Position numbers and translations under genes: made by a program
Shown here: positions 57,325 through 64,000 of the stretch, piece after piece
Numbering within the stretch: the first letter of the stretch is position 1
Layout: every line of letters begins with the position of its first letter
Source of the DNA: Aurantimonas endophytica
Lineage (GTDB): Bacteria > Pseudomonadota > Alphaproteobacteria > Rhizobiales > Rhizobiaceae
Direction of reading: 5' to 3'
Length of the DNA stretch: 64,000 nucleotides
Assembly: GCF_014196845.1 (NCBI RefSeq)
Contig: NZ_JACIEM010000002.1
Coordinates: 310,001 to 374,000 of the forward strand
Notes under the pieces: model-generated
What the model saw: the letters and a program-made list of their open reading frames with translations, nothing else
What the model was told of the DNA's origin: nothing
Database searches by the model: none

Positions 57325-57642
57325 GGTTTCAACACTCCAAAACGCCGCAGGGCGGAAAATCCTATCTCCATCCGTTCCTCCCAGCTTGTCCCCCGCAAAT
57401 AGCTCCTGGGTGACCGTCCGCCGAAGTTTGGGTTCTTGGAACTAAACCACGCCGTAATTTCCTCGTATCGGTATCGTGGATCCGCACGAGATTATCATAG
57501 CCGTTGATCATCGACTGCGGGTAGCCATCCTGCTCGGCGGATGTTTTCTCGACGATGTGGTGGACGTGGGTGCCGTCCCTGTCGGCCTCGGCTTTTACCG
57601 CGCGGCGCAGATCGTCGAGCGGGCGCGGTTCGTCGAGCGCGG
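57321..57642 (-). pseudogene. Orphan HNH-type toxin C-terminus, truncated and frameshifted
   Basis: Minus-strand fragment of a toxin gene. The 5' end is cut at 57642, where a GCGCGG microhomology joins it to a tag fragment. Frame A carries the HNH-like motif THVHHIVEKTSAEQDGYP and NGYDNLVRI. At about 57479 a one-base loss shifts the frame. The family C-terminus then continues in frame -1 (RYRYEEITAWF, then SPRSYLRGTSWEERM) for 53 codons to a TGA at 57321-57323. That stop overlaps the DUF2019 start. It has no start codon or N-terminus, so it is an orphan cassette. Confidence 0.7.
57470..57642 (-). repeat. Toxin-core direct repeat, copy 1
   Basis: 173 bases matching 58683-58855 with two differences seen and no length change. 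It encodes the HHIVEK core up to the frameshift site and ends at the junction microhomology. Outside it, toward the DUF2019 genes, the two cassettes diverge sharply. Confidence 0.9.
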
Positions 57643-57993
57643 ATCATCCGGCATCGCGGCAAGATCGTCTCCACCATCAACAATGCACGCCGCACCTTGG
57701 CCATCCGGAAAACGCACGGCTCGCTGGGCGCATTCCTCTGGGCGCACGAACCGCCGGCCTCGGAACGACCAGCGGCGGTCGACTGGGAATGGCTGCGGGC
57801 CAACCCCGTGACCCCCGCCGCCACGCGCCTGTCGAAGGCGCTGAAGCACGCCGGCTTTACCTTCGTCGGCCCGACCACGATCTACGCCTTCATGCAGTCG
57901 ATGGGCTTCGTCAACGACCATGTCGAGGGGTGCTGCGTGCGCGACGAGTGCGCGGCCGAGCGGGCGGCGTTCGTGCGACCGGCATCGGCGTAG
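57638..57993 (+). pseudogene. Truncated second copy of tag (3' part only)
   Basis: Encodes about 118 residues matching the C-terminal half of the intact tag product (from IIRHRGKIVSTINNARRT to RPASA) with a handful of substitutions. The N-terminal zinc ligands (Cys25, His38 of the intact protein) are missing, so it cannot be active. Its 5' edge is joined to the toxin core at the GCGCGG shared by both parents. The frame runs open upstream through antisense toxin sequence, but no ribosome site supports expression. Confidence 0.82.
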
Positions 57994-58045
57994 GACTGCT
58001 GCCGAAAACAAGCGACTGTGCTTGTAAGTCGCCCGGACAAGCACC
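57638..58045 (+). repeat. Direct repeat, copy 2: tag 3' end
   Basis: Second copy of the 408-base repeat at 56537-56944. Together they bracket cassette 1 and the toxin-core junction, so recombination between them could delete or duplicate the intervening cassette. Confidence 0.88.
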
Positions 58046-58168
58046 CTCTGTAGGCGCCGTAATGCTCATCGAGCTTGAACTCGTTTGGGCGAGGCTCATC
58101 CAGACACAGTCATCAAGGAGTCCAGAGAGCGTGGCCGAACCCAGCGTCGGAGTGCCAGCGTGATCCCC

Positions 58169-58540
58169 TTACTCCGGTATGTAGGTTCCCCGCTCCAGCG
58201 CATTCAGCAAACCGATCGCGTCGGCGGCTTGGGGATATTCGCGCCGGGCATGGATCAGTCGAAGCGTCTCTCGCGCCTCGTCCGGCAGAACCGCGAGAGT
58301 TGCGATGGCAGCGTTCAAACGGACCTGCGGTTTGATATGATCGAATAACGTCCGTAGCACCCTACGCTGATCGCCCTTCCGCAAGCGCAATTCGTCTACG
58401 AGCGCGAGATAGTCGTCCACAAGGCGATTATATCGGCCGTGATCATCCTCGTCGACCGCATGAGATTGGGAAAGACTCACGTCAAGAAACGCTTGGATGA
58501 GCTGTCCAACTGAGCAGGACCGATAGTCTTTTTTGGTCAT
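58169..58540 (-). CDS. DUF2019 family protein, copy 2 (probable immunity protein)
   Basis: A 123-residue helical protein of the DUF2019 family: SVGQLIQAFLDVSLSQSHAV, then VDELRLRKGDQRRVLRTLFDHIKPQVRLNAAIATL and the end EYPQAADAIGLLNALERGTYIP. The ATG at 58538-58540 overlaps the stop of the toxin C-terminal frame (ATGA), the same design as copy 1. The pair of DUF2019 proteins differ as much as would be expected for immunity to distinct toxin tails. The immunity role is inferred. Confidence 0.75.
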   Translation of the reverse strand: MTKKDYRSCSVGQLIQAFLDVSLSQSHAVDEDDHGRYNRLVDDYLALVDELRLRKGDQRRVLRTLFDHIKPQVRLNAAIATLAVLPDEARETLRLIHARREYPQAADAIGLLNALERGTYIPE

Positions 58541-59378
58541 TTGAGCAGGCCTTTTTCACGCAGTTGCTCGAGGCCCATCAAGAAGCGTTCCTCCCAGCTA
58601 CGACCACGGAGAAAGTTCCGAGGAGACTGCCAATCATATCGAGGATTGCGTCTCTGATACCAAGCCGAGATTTCCTCGTGCCGGTATCGTGGATCCGCAC
58701 GAGATTATCATAGCCGTTGATCATCGACTTCGGGTAGCCATCCTGCTCGGCGGATGTTTTCTCGACGATGTGGTGGACGTGGGTGCCGTCCCTGTCGGCC
58801 TCGGCCTTTACCGCGCGGCGCAGATCGTCGAGCGGGCGCGGTTCGTCGAGCGCGGTTTCGATCTCGTCGAAAAAGCCGGTGAGATAGCCAACGGCCTCCA
58901 ACGCGCGGGCCGCCAACGCGATACGCCGCTCCGGCAGACGACGAAGCGCCCGCAGCAACCACAGCGCCCAGCGCTTGGCGACACGATTGCGCGCCGTGTC
59001 CGTTCCCGGATCGCGCTTCGGCAGTTCCGGCGGGTCCTCCATCGGCGGGCCGCCATTGTGGCCGATGCGGGGCTTCGGCAGCTTCAGGCGCGGACTTTTC
59101 GGCGGCGTCCTGGGCGATCCTCCGGCTGCCGGTGTCGTCCTCGGGCCGGGGATATCGATCTGCAGGGGCTTGCCGCCGCCTCCCCGCCGCCAGCGGCCGG
59201 AGATGCGCCCACTGCCCCTGGGATGCCGCACCTGGCTGGGGTCGAAGCCGGCCTTGAAGGCTAGCGATTTCAGCCGCAGCGCCGCCACGGTGACGCGCAG
59301 GCCAGCGATCTCTGCGCGCAGGCTGCTCAGAGGCAGGCTCGTCGCCGCACTGTCCACTGTGGCCTCTCGTCTTCCCAT
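58537..59378 (-). pseudogene. HNH-type polymorphic toxin gene with -1 frameshift near the 3' end
   Basis: Frame A (ATG at 59376-59378) gives 229 family-like residues. It has an N-terminal helix, a basic Gly/Arg stretch (FDPSQVRHPRGSGRISGRWR), the linker PKPRIGHNGGPPMEDPPELP, a hydrophobic helical region about 135-175, and the nuclease-like motif THVHHIVEKTSAEQDGYP with NLVRI at 225-229. At 58692 the frame breaks. Frame A runs on with unrelated residues to a stop at 58578, while frame -1 restores the expected tail (PRYRHEEISAWYQRR, then RGRSWEERF, ending EKGLLK) for 52 codons to TGA at 58537-58539. Restoring one C in ATCCACG would give a 280-residue protein whose stop overlaps DUF2019. HHIVE-type domains of this kind are HNH-like nuclease toxins; the activity is inferred. 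Confidence 0.72.
58683..58855 (-). repeat. Toxin-core direct repeat, copy 2
   Basis: Counterpart of 57470-57642, within the complete toxin gene. The shared frameshift site lies inside this block in both copies. Confidence 0.9.
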
Positions 59379-59776
59379 GCCTCGCCATCGACCGCCTCGA
59401 TGCTACGGGGACCCGCGAGGGGTGGGGATTACATCTTTAGCCGTGCTGTTCCTGGCTTGCCTTCGTGGCGGTTAGGATAGCCCGGCGCAGCGCCCCAGAG
59501 CGCCGCGTCGGGCAGCGGGCGGGACTGGCGGGGATTGGCCTTGTCGGCCGTAACTTATCTGCTCCGCACGCTCATCTAAGATTGTCCACGACCTTGTTGG
59601 ATGTTGGCGCCCTTGTCGTCGAGGGCGGTGCGGTCACCTCCTTCGATGCCACGATGCGCGATACTCTTCGAGGATGCTGCGGACCGACAGGACCCCGGTG
59701 CTCCATTCGCCCAAGCGCGCCCTCCGGTTCTGGCTTTGCACTTGAACGCCGGCGATTGCCCTCGCCCTTCCTCCCG

Positions 59777-59809
59777 TCGTCATCCCCGGGCTTGACCCGG
59801 GGACCCATT
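59777..59809 (+). repeat. REP-like palindromic element 1
   Basis: Begins TCGTCATCCCCGGGCTTGAC and forms a 7-bp hairpin, CCCCGGG (59784-59790) / CCCGGGG (59796-59802), loop CTTGA. The CGTCATCC...GGGCTTGACCCG pattern is a common intergenic repeat in alphaproteobacteria. Confidence 0.7.
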
Positions 59810-59902
59810 CCAAATCGTCCAAGCTGCCGTTCACCGCGCAGAACGCCTGCTTGGCGTCCCTCTGCTACTCTCTCCCGAAGCGGCGGCTGCACCGTCGAGG
59901 CC

Positions 59903-59934
59903 TGGATCCTCGGGACGGGGCCCGAGGATGACGA
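59903..59934 (-). repeat. REP-like palindromic element 2, inverted
   Basis: On the minus strand begins TCGTCATCCTCGGGCCCCG, the same family as element 1 in opposite orientation. A 9-bp hairpin, ATCCTCGGG (59906-59914) / CCCGAGGAT (59921-59929), loop ACGGGG. The two inverted units 93 bases apart resemble a paired (BIME-like) arrangement. Confidence 0.7.
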
Positions 59935-60064
59935 CCTTGTTGGGTGTCGGGGCCGACCCGCCCCCCCACACCCCCTTGCCTTGCCGAAAACCGGAGCACG
60001 CGGTAGGGGAACGCCGCAGGGACGCGGCCTCTGGCGCCCGTCGAACCTCCTCCGGAATGCAATC

Positions 60065-61630
60065 ATGGCCGACAAGAAGAAGAAACCGACCAGGGTCAAC
60101 GCACGGCTGCCGCGAGGTTTTGTCGATCGCGACGCGGCCGATCTGCGCGCCCAGGATGCGATGCTGGCGACGATCCGCCGGGTCTACGAGACCTATGGCT
60201 TCGAGCCGGTCGAAACGCCGATGTTCGAATATACCGACGCGCTCGGAAAATTCCTGCCCGATGCCGACCGGCCGAACGAGGGCGTGTTCTCGCTGATGGA
60301 CGACGACGAGGCGTGGATGTCGCTCCGCTACGACCTCACCGCGCCGCTCGCCCGCTATGTCGCGGAGAATTACGAGACCCTGCCCAAGCCCTATCGCAGC
60401 TACCGTGTCGGCCATGTCTTCCGCAACGAGAAGCCGGGGCCGGGCCGCTTCCGCCAGTTCATGCAGTTCGACGCCGACATCGTCGGCGCGCCGAACGTCT
60501 CGGCCGATGCCGAGATGGCGATGATGATGGCCGACACGATGGAGGCGCTGGGGATTCCGCGCGGCCAGTACGTGATCCGGGTCAACAACCGCAAGGTGCT
60601 GGACGCGGTTCTGGAGGCGGTCGACCTCGGCGGCGAGGAGAATGTTGGAAAACGCCTAACGGTGCTGCGGGCGCTCGACAAGCTCGACAAGTTCGGCGTC
60701 GATGGTGTGGTGGCGCTATTGAGCGTGAAAGGCCGGCGAGACGAGTCAGGCGATCATACACCTGGCGCCGGTTTGGATGATGAGCAGATCACGACTCTGC
60801 TAAACATCATTGGTTGGAATGAGCCCAACTCCGGCGCGAAGAGCTCAGCAAATGATGCGCTGACCGTGGCCAACTTGAAGGACGCGCTGATCGCTGCGGG
60901 CGTCTCGGATACAGGCGCAGATGAGCTGAACGACATCAATTCGATGGTCGCTGCCGCTGGCTACGACGACGGCCGCGTTCGTATCGATCCCTCCGTCGTC
61001 CGCGGCCTCGAATACTACACCGGCCCGGTCTTCGAGGCGGAGCTGCTGTTCGACGTGGTCAACGAGAAGGGCCAGAAGGTGCAGTTCGGGTCGGTCGGTG
61101 GTGGCGGGCGCTATGACGGGCTGGTGTCGCGCTTCATGAGCCAGCCGGTGCCGGCGACGGGCTTTTCCATCGGCGTCTCGCGGCTGATGACGGCGCTGAA
61201 GAATCTCGGCCGGCTGGAGGCCGCCGAGCGGCCCGGCCCGGTGGTCGTCACCGTCATGGACCGCGACCGCATGGCGGACTACCAGGCGATGGCCGCGAAA
61301 CTGCGCGCCGCGCTGAACACCGACGCGGACGGCAACCCGACCGCCGAGCCGGTGCCGGTCGAGGTGTTCCAGGGCAATCCGAAGCAATTCGGCAAGCAGC
61401 TGCAATATGCCGACCGCCGCAACGCCCCGGTGGTGATCATCCAGGGCGGCGACGAGAAGGCGGCCGGCAAGGTCCAGGTCAAGGACCTGATCGAGGGCAA
61501 GAAGATCGCCGAGACGATCGAGGACAATGCCGAATGGCGCGAGGCCCGCGCCGGCCAGGAACTGGTCGACGAGGCGGACATGGTCGCGGCCGTGCGCGCT
61601 ATCCTCGCCCGCCACGCAGGGCAGGCCTGA
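60065..61630 (+). CDS. hisS: Histidyl-tRNA synthetase
   Basis: A 521-residue class II synthetase that charges tRNA-His. Motif 1 region is [29 protein letters not shown], followed by [17 protein letters not shown], motif 2 [29 protein letters not shown], and the histidine signature [17 protein letters not shown] with motif 3 [15 protein letters not shown]. The C-terminal anticodon-binding domain ends in [21 protein letters not shown]. It is about 100 residues longer than the E. coli enzyme because of an insertion near residues 200-305, usual in alphaproteobacteria. Codon usage in that insertion is less GC-biased. The ATG at 60065 begins MADKKKK. hisZ and hisG follow closely. Confidence 0.95.
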   Translation: MADKKKKPTRVNARLPRGFVDRDAADLRAQDAMLATIRRVYETYGFEPVETPMFEYTDALGKFLPDADRPNEGVFSLMDDDEAWMSLRYDLTAPLARYVAENYETLPKPYRSYRVGHVFRNEKPGPGRFRQFMQFDADIVGAPNVSADAEMAMMMADTMEALGIPRGQYVIRVNNRKVLDAVLEAVDLGGEENVGKRLTVLRALDKLDKFGVDGVVALLSVKGRRDESGDHTPGAGLDDEQITTLLNIIGWNEPNSGAKSSANDALTVANLKDALIAAGVSDTGADELNDINSMVAAAGYDDGRVRIDPSVVRGLEYYTGPVFEAELLFDVVNEKGQKVQFGSVGGGGRYDGLVSRFMSQPVPATGFSIGVSRLMTALKNLGRLEAAERPGPVVVTVMDRDRMADYQAMAAKLRAALNTDADGNPTAEPVPVEVFQGNPKQFGKQLQYADRRNAPVVIIQGGDEKAAGKVQVKDLIEGKKIAETIEDNAEWREARAGQELVDEADMVAAVRAILARHAGQA

Positions 61631-61634
61631 GACG

Positions 61635-62771
61635 GTGAGCGACACCGCCGCGATCCCGTTCGAGACGGCGCTGGGCGCGCTCTTCGCCGCGCGCGGGACG
61701 GAGCGCGTGCGCGTGCCGATCATCCAGCCGGCCGAGCCCTATCTCGACACGGCCGGGGAGGCCTTCCGCCGCCGCATCTTCATGACCCGCGGCGAGGCCG
61801 GCGAAAATCTTTGCCTGCGGCCGGATTTCACTGTGCCGGTCTGCCGCGACCATGTCGCCAGGGCCCAGCAGCTGCCGCGCCGCTATTCCTATCTCGGCCT
61901 GGTCTTCCGCCAGCGCACGGGCGGGCCGGCGGAGTTCTTCCAGGCCGGGATCGAGGATCTCGGCGAGGAGAACCGCGCGACGGCGGATGCCCGGGCGCTT
62001 GCCGACGCGCTGGCGGGCCTGGCGGCCTGCGGCGTCGAGGCCGCGGCGCAGGACATCGTTCTCGGCGACCAGGGCCTGTTCGAGGCGTTCCTGCGCGCGC
62101 TCGGCCTGCCGGAAGGCTGGCAGCGGCGGCTGATCCGAACCTTCGGCCATGACGACCAGCTGGAGGCGGCGCTGAAGGCGCTGGCGAGCGGCGGCGCGGC
62201 AAAGCTCGAGAACGTCGAACCCGACATGCTGGATCTGGCGCGCCAGCGGGAGGAGGGCGCGCTGACTCGGGCGATCCGCCGCCGCATGGACGAAGCGGGT
62301 CTGCCGACGCATGCCGGGCGCTCCCCCGGCGAGATCGCCGCACGGCTGATCGAAAAGGTCGCAGTCGCCGAAGCGCGGCTGAGCGAGGCCTCGCTCGGCC
62401 TGCTGCGGCGCTTTCTTGCGGTCGATTGCCCGCTGGCGGAAGCCGCCGATCGGCTGCGGGCGCTGGCGGAAGAGGCCGGGCTCGATCTCGGCCGGGCGCT
62501 GACCGTCTTCGAGACGCGCAACCTGGCGCTGCTCGCCGCAGACGTCGACCTCAAATCCGTCCGCTATCGGGCCGCCTTCGGCCGGCCCATCGACTATTAT
62601 ACGGGGCTGGTCTTCGAGGTCCGGGCGCACGGCTCCGACCAGCCGCTCGCTGGCGGCGGCCGCTACGACCGGATGATGACGATGCTCGGCGCCGCCGAAC
62701 CGATTCCGGCCGTCGGCTTCTCGCTGTGGCTCGACCGGATCGGCGATGCGCTCACGGGGGATGCGCGATGA
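61635..62771 (+). CDS. hisZ: ATP phosphoribosyltransferase regulatory subunit
   Basis: A 378-residue HisRS-like paralogue without synthetase activity that activates short-form HisG in the first step of histidine synthesis. Class II core segments are seen ([44 protein letters not shown], and [19 protein letters not shown] with [11 protein letters not shown]). The start is a GTG at 61635-61637, four bases after the hisS stop. Its stop overlaps the hisG ATG. Confidence 0.93.
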   Translation: MSDTAAIPFETALGALFAARGTERVRVPIIQPAEPYLDTAGEAFRRRIFMTRGEAGENLCLRPDFTVPVCRDHVARAQQLPRRYSYLGLVFRQRTGGPAEFFQAGIEDLGEENRATADARALADALAGLAACGVEAAAQDIVLGDQGLFEAFLRALGLPEGWQRRLIRTFGHDDQLEAALKALASGGAAKLENVEPDMLDLARQREEGALTRAIRRRMDEAGLPTHAGRSPGEIAARLIEKVAVAEARLSEASLGLLRRFLAVDCPLAEAADRLRALAEEAGLDLGRALTVFETRNLALLAADVDLKSVRYRAAFGRPIDYYTGLVFEVRAHGSDQPLAGGGRYDRMMTMLGAAEPIPAVGFSLWLDRIGDALTGDAR

Positions 62772-63460
62772 GCGTGACGCTGGCGATCCCGTCCAAGGGC
62801 AGGCTGAAGGAAAAAGCGCTGGCGGCACTGGCGCAGGGCGGCATCGACGTCGCGCCGGCCGCCGACGAGCGCAGCTACCGGACCGTGGTGACCGGTGCGC
62901 CTGGGCTCGAGGTGCTGCTCTTGTCGGCCTCGGAGATCGCGCGGGAGCTCCGCGACGGTGCGATCGATTTCGGCATTACCGGCGAAGACCTGATCCGCGA
63001 GACCATGACGGAGCCGCAGGACGCAGTGGAGATCGTCGCGCGGCTCGGCTTCGGCCAGGCCGACGTGGTGGTCGCCGTCCCCGATGCCTGGCTGGATGTC
63101 GAGACCATGGAGGATCTCGGCGACGTCGCGGGCTCCTGGCGCACGCGCCATGGCAGGCGGCTGCGGGTCGCGACGAAATACTGGCGGCTGACGCAGAGCT
63201 TCTTCACCCGCCGCCACGGCATCCAGAGCTATCGTATCGTGGAAAGCCTCGGCGCCACCGAAGGCGCGCCGGCCGCCGGCTCTGCGGACATCATCGTCGA
63301 CATCACGTCTACCGGTTCGACCCTGACGGCGAACCATCTGCGGATATTGTCGGACGGGTTGATCCTGCGGTCACAGGCGTGCCTGGTGCGCTCGCTGGTC
63401 GGGCGCCGCGACCCTGAGGACGCGGCGCTGGCCGAGAGGTTCGCGGCGCGGTTCCGCTAA
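62768..63460 (+). CDS. hisG: ATP phosphoribosyltransferase, short form
   Basis: A 230-residue catalytic subunit joining ATP and PRPP in histidine biosynthesis. Short-form HisG lacks the C-terminal regulatory domain and needs HisZ, encoded immediately upstream with a four-base overlap (ATGA). Family segments: [27 protein letters not shown], and the PRPP-binding [21 protein letters not shown]. Grouping with hisS-hisZ is common in Rhizobiales. Confidence 0.95.
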   Translation: MSVTLAIPSKGRLKEKALAALAQGGIDVAPAADERSYRTVVTGAPGLEVLLLSASEIARELRDGAIDFGITGEDLIRETMTEPQDAVEIVARLGFGQADVVVAVPDAWLDVETMEDLGDVAGSWRTRHGRRLRVATKYWRLTQSFFTRRHGIQSYRIVESLGATEGAPAAGSADIIVDITSTGSTLTANHLRILSDGLILRSQACLVRSLVGRRDPEDAALAERFAARFR

Positions 63461-63482
63461 AGGCGGGCACCGCGCCGTTCGA

Positions 63483-63863
63483 TCAGGCGTAGCGGCTTTC
63501 GCGCTTGGTCTTGTCGACGGCCAGCGCCCCGGCGCCGGAGCCGGCGAGGACGAGGAAGCCACCGGCGAGCGCGATGTTCTTGAGCAGCGCGCTCTGCTCG
63601 CCGAGATGCGCGATGACGCCGGTCGCCACGCAGAACAGCGCCAGCGCGATGGCGACGACCCGAACCTGATAGCCGGCGAGGATGGCGAGCCCGCCAAACA
63701 GCTCGAAGGCACCGACCAGGTAAGCCATGACCAGCGGCGCGGGGAAGCCGAGGCTGGCGAGATAGCCCGAGAAGCCCGCGGCGCCGACCAGCTTGCCGAA
63801 GCCGCTGACGATGAAGATGACCGAGAGTAGAACCCGGCCGGCAAGGATGAGATGAGGGTTCAT
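63483..63863 (-). CDS. DoxX family membrane protein
   Basis: A 126-residue protein with four predicted membrane helices (LILAGRVLLSVIFIVSGFGKLVG, VMAYLVGAFELFGGLAILAG, VVAIALALFCVATGVIA, NIALAGGFLVLAGSGAGALAV). The N-terminal R-x-L-L-S-x-I-F-x-x-S-G-x-x-K pattern is the DoxX signature. Such proteins are linked to redox or oxidative-stress functions; substrate unknown. Converges with hisG. Confidence 0.85.
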   Translation of the reverse strand: MNPHLILAGRVLLSVIFIVSGFGKLVGAAGFSGYLASLGFPAPLVMAYLVGAFELFGGLAILAGYQVRVVAIALALFCVATGVIAHLGEQSALLKNIALAGGFLVLAGSGAGALAVDKTKRESRYA

Positions 63864-64000
63864 GCGAAGTCTCCGATTGCCCGAGGGGCAAAAGACCCCT
63901 TCGTTTCGACAGACGGCAAAATAAACGGTCTTTGGGCGAAATGCAGCCGGCGCGACAGCCGACGAATTGTCAACTGAAATCGATACAATCGAGATCGGAA

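Larger units (their letters stand above)
59379..60064. other. Intergenic region upstream of hisS with REP-like elements
   Basis: About 690 bases between the toxin gene and hisS with no convincing protein gene; the hisS frame is open upstream but has no family likeness before 60065. It contains two REP-like palindromes (listed separately) and a C-rich run (CCCCCCCACACCCCC near 59949-59970). The hisS promoter must lie here. Confidence 0.6.

Noticed and set aside
57541-57993. Plus-strand fusion frame joining antisense toxin core to the tag 3' end
   Set aside because: The first about 30 codons are antisense to toxin sequence and the rest lacks the zinc-binding N-terminus of Tag; no start signal. 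Treated as a pseudogene fragment.
58685-58695. Programmed -1 ribosomal frameshift in the toxin gene
   Set aside because: A -1 shift at ATC would restore the family tail exactly, but there is no X-XXY-YYZ heptamer or clear stimulatory structure, so simple base loss is favoured. Left as a check in the findings.
59940-59975. C-rich run before hisS as a regulatory element
   Set aside because: A C-rich simple-sequence run with no dyad or promoter-like pattern; it likely reflects decayed intergenic repeats.

Overview
The window is high-GC, densely coded DNA from an alphaproteobacterium, most likely of the order Hyphomicrobiales (Rhizobiales). The support is gene content: a biliverdin phytochrome with an HWE kinase, plant-type gshA, the short hisG/hisZ pair, a DUF1127 protein beside a LysR regulator, a PdhS/PleC-like kinase, and a tRNA-His with A73 and no G-1. 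I cannot name the genus. No rRNA, CRISPR array, prophage or complete insertion sequence was seen.

Layout: 0-4 kb holds the 5' part of zwf and a heme oxygenase/bacteriophytochrome pair. 4-17 kb holds putrescine catabolism (puuA, puuB), the glyoxylate-bypass enzyme isocitrate lyase with a RamB/ScfR-type regulator, an Asp/Asn hydroxylase, an acetyltransferase and the putrescine importer potFGHI. 17-30 kb holds an AsmA protein, acetoacetyl-CoA synthetase, a low-complexity secreted protein, a ferric-iron ABC importer (binding protein and permease, no ATPase), a very large PAS histidine kinase and a phasin. 30.3-33 kb, next to tRNA-His, is a less GC-rich patch with a lipoprotein and a cysteine-rich secreted protein. 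33-44 kb holds an OmpR/EnvZ-type two-component pair, xseA, LysR/DUF1127, a CNNM/CorC protein, a DUF937-like protein, gshA, rsmE and a LysE-type exporter. 44-54 kb holds lactate oxidation (lutABC) and glycolate oxidation (glcD, glcE, glcF), with an Uma2-family gene inside the glc operon. 54-56 kb has two tandem L,D-transpeptidases. 60-63.5 kb is hisS-hisZ-hisG, and a DoxX membrane protein closes the window.

The most unusual region is 56.2-59.4 kb. A tag gene (3-methyladenine glycosylase I) is followed by two antisense toxin/immunity-like cassettes. Each cassette is an HNH-type (HHIVEK) toxin C-terminus whose stop codon overlaps, as ATGA, the start of a DUF2019 gene. The inner cassette has a full-length toxin N-terminus. 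The outer one is an orphan C-terminus, joined at a 6-bp microhomology to a second, truncated copy of tag. The flanks (tag 3' end and a 173-nt toxin core) are nearly identical between copies, while the toxin tails and DUF2019 proteins have diverged strongly. Both toxin copies carry the same -1 frameshift inside the conserved core, yet the downstream frames remain open. This looks like C-terminal cassette exchange in a polymorphic toxin locus.

Metabolically the window reads as a carbon and nitrogen scavenging region: polyamine import and oxidation, C2/C3 acids (glyoxylate bypass, glycolate, lactate), ketone-body activation and PHA granules. It also carries light-sensing and cell-cycle-type histidine kinases.
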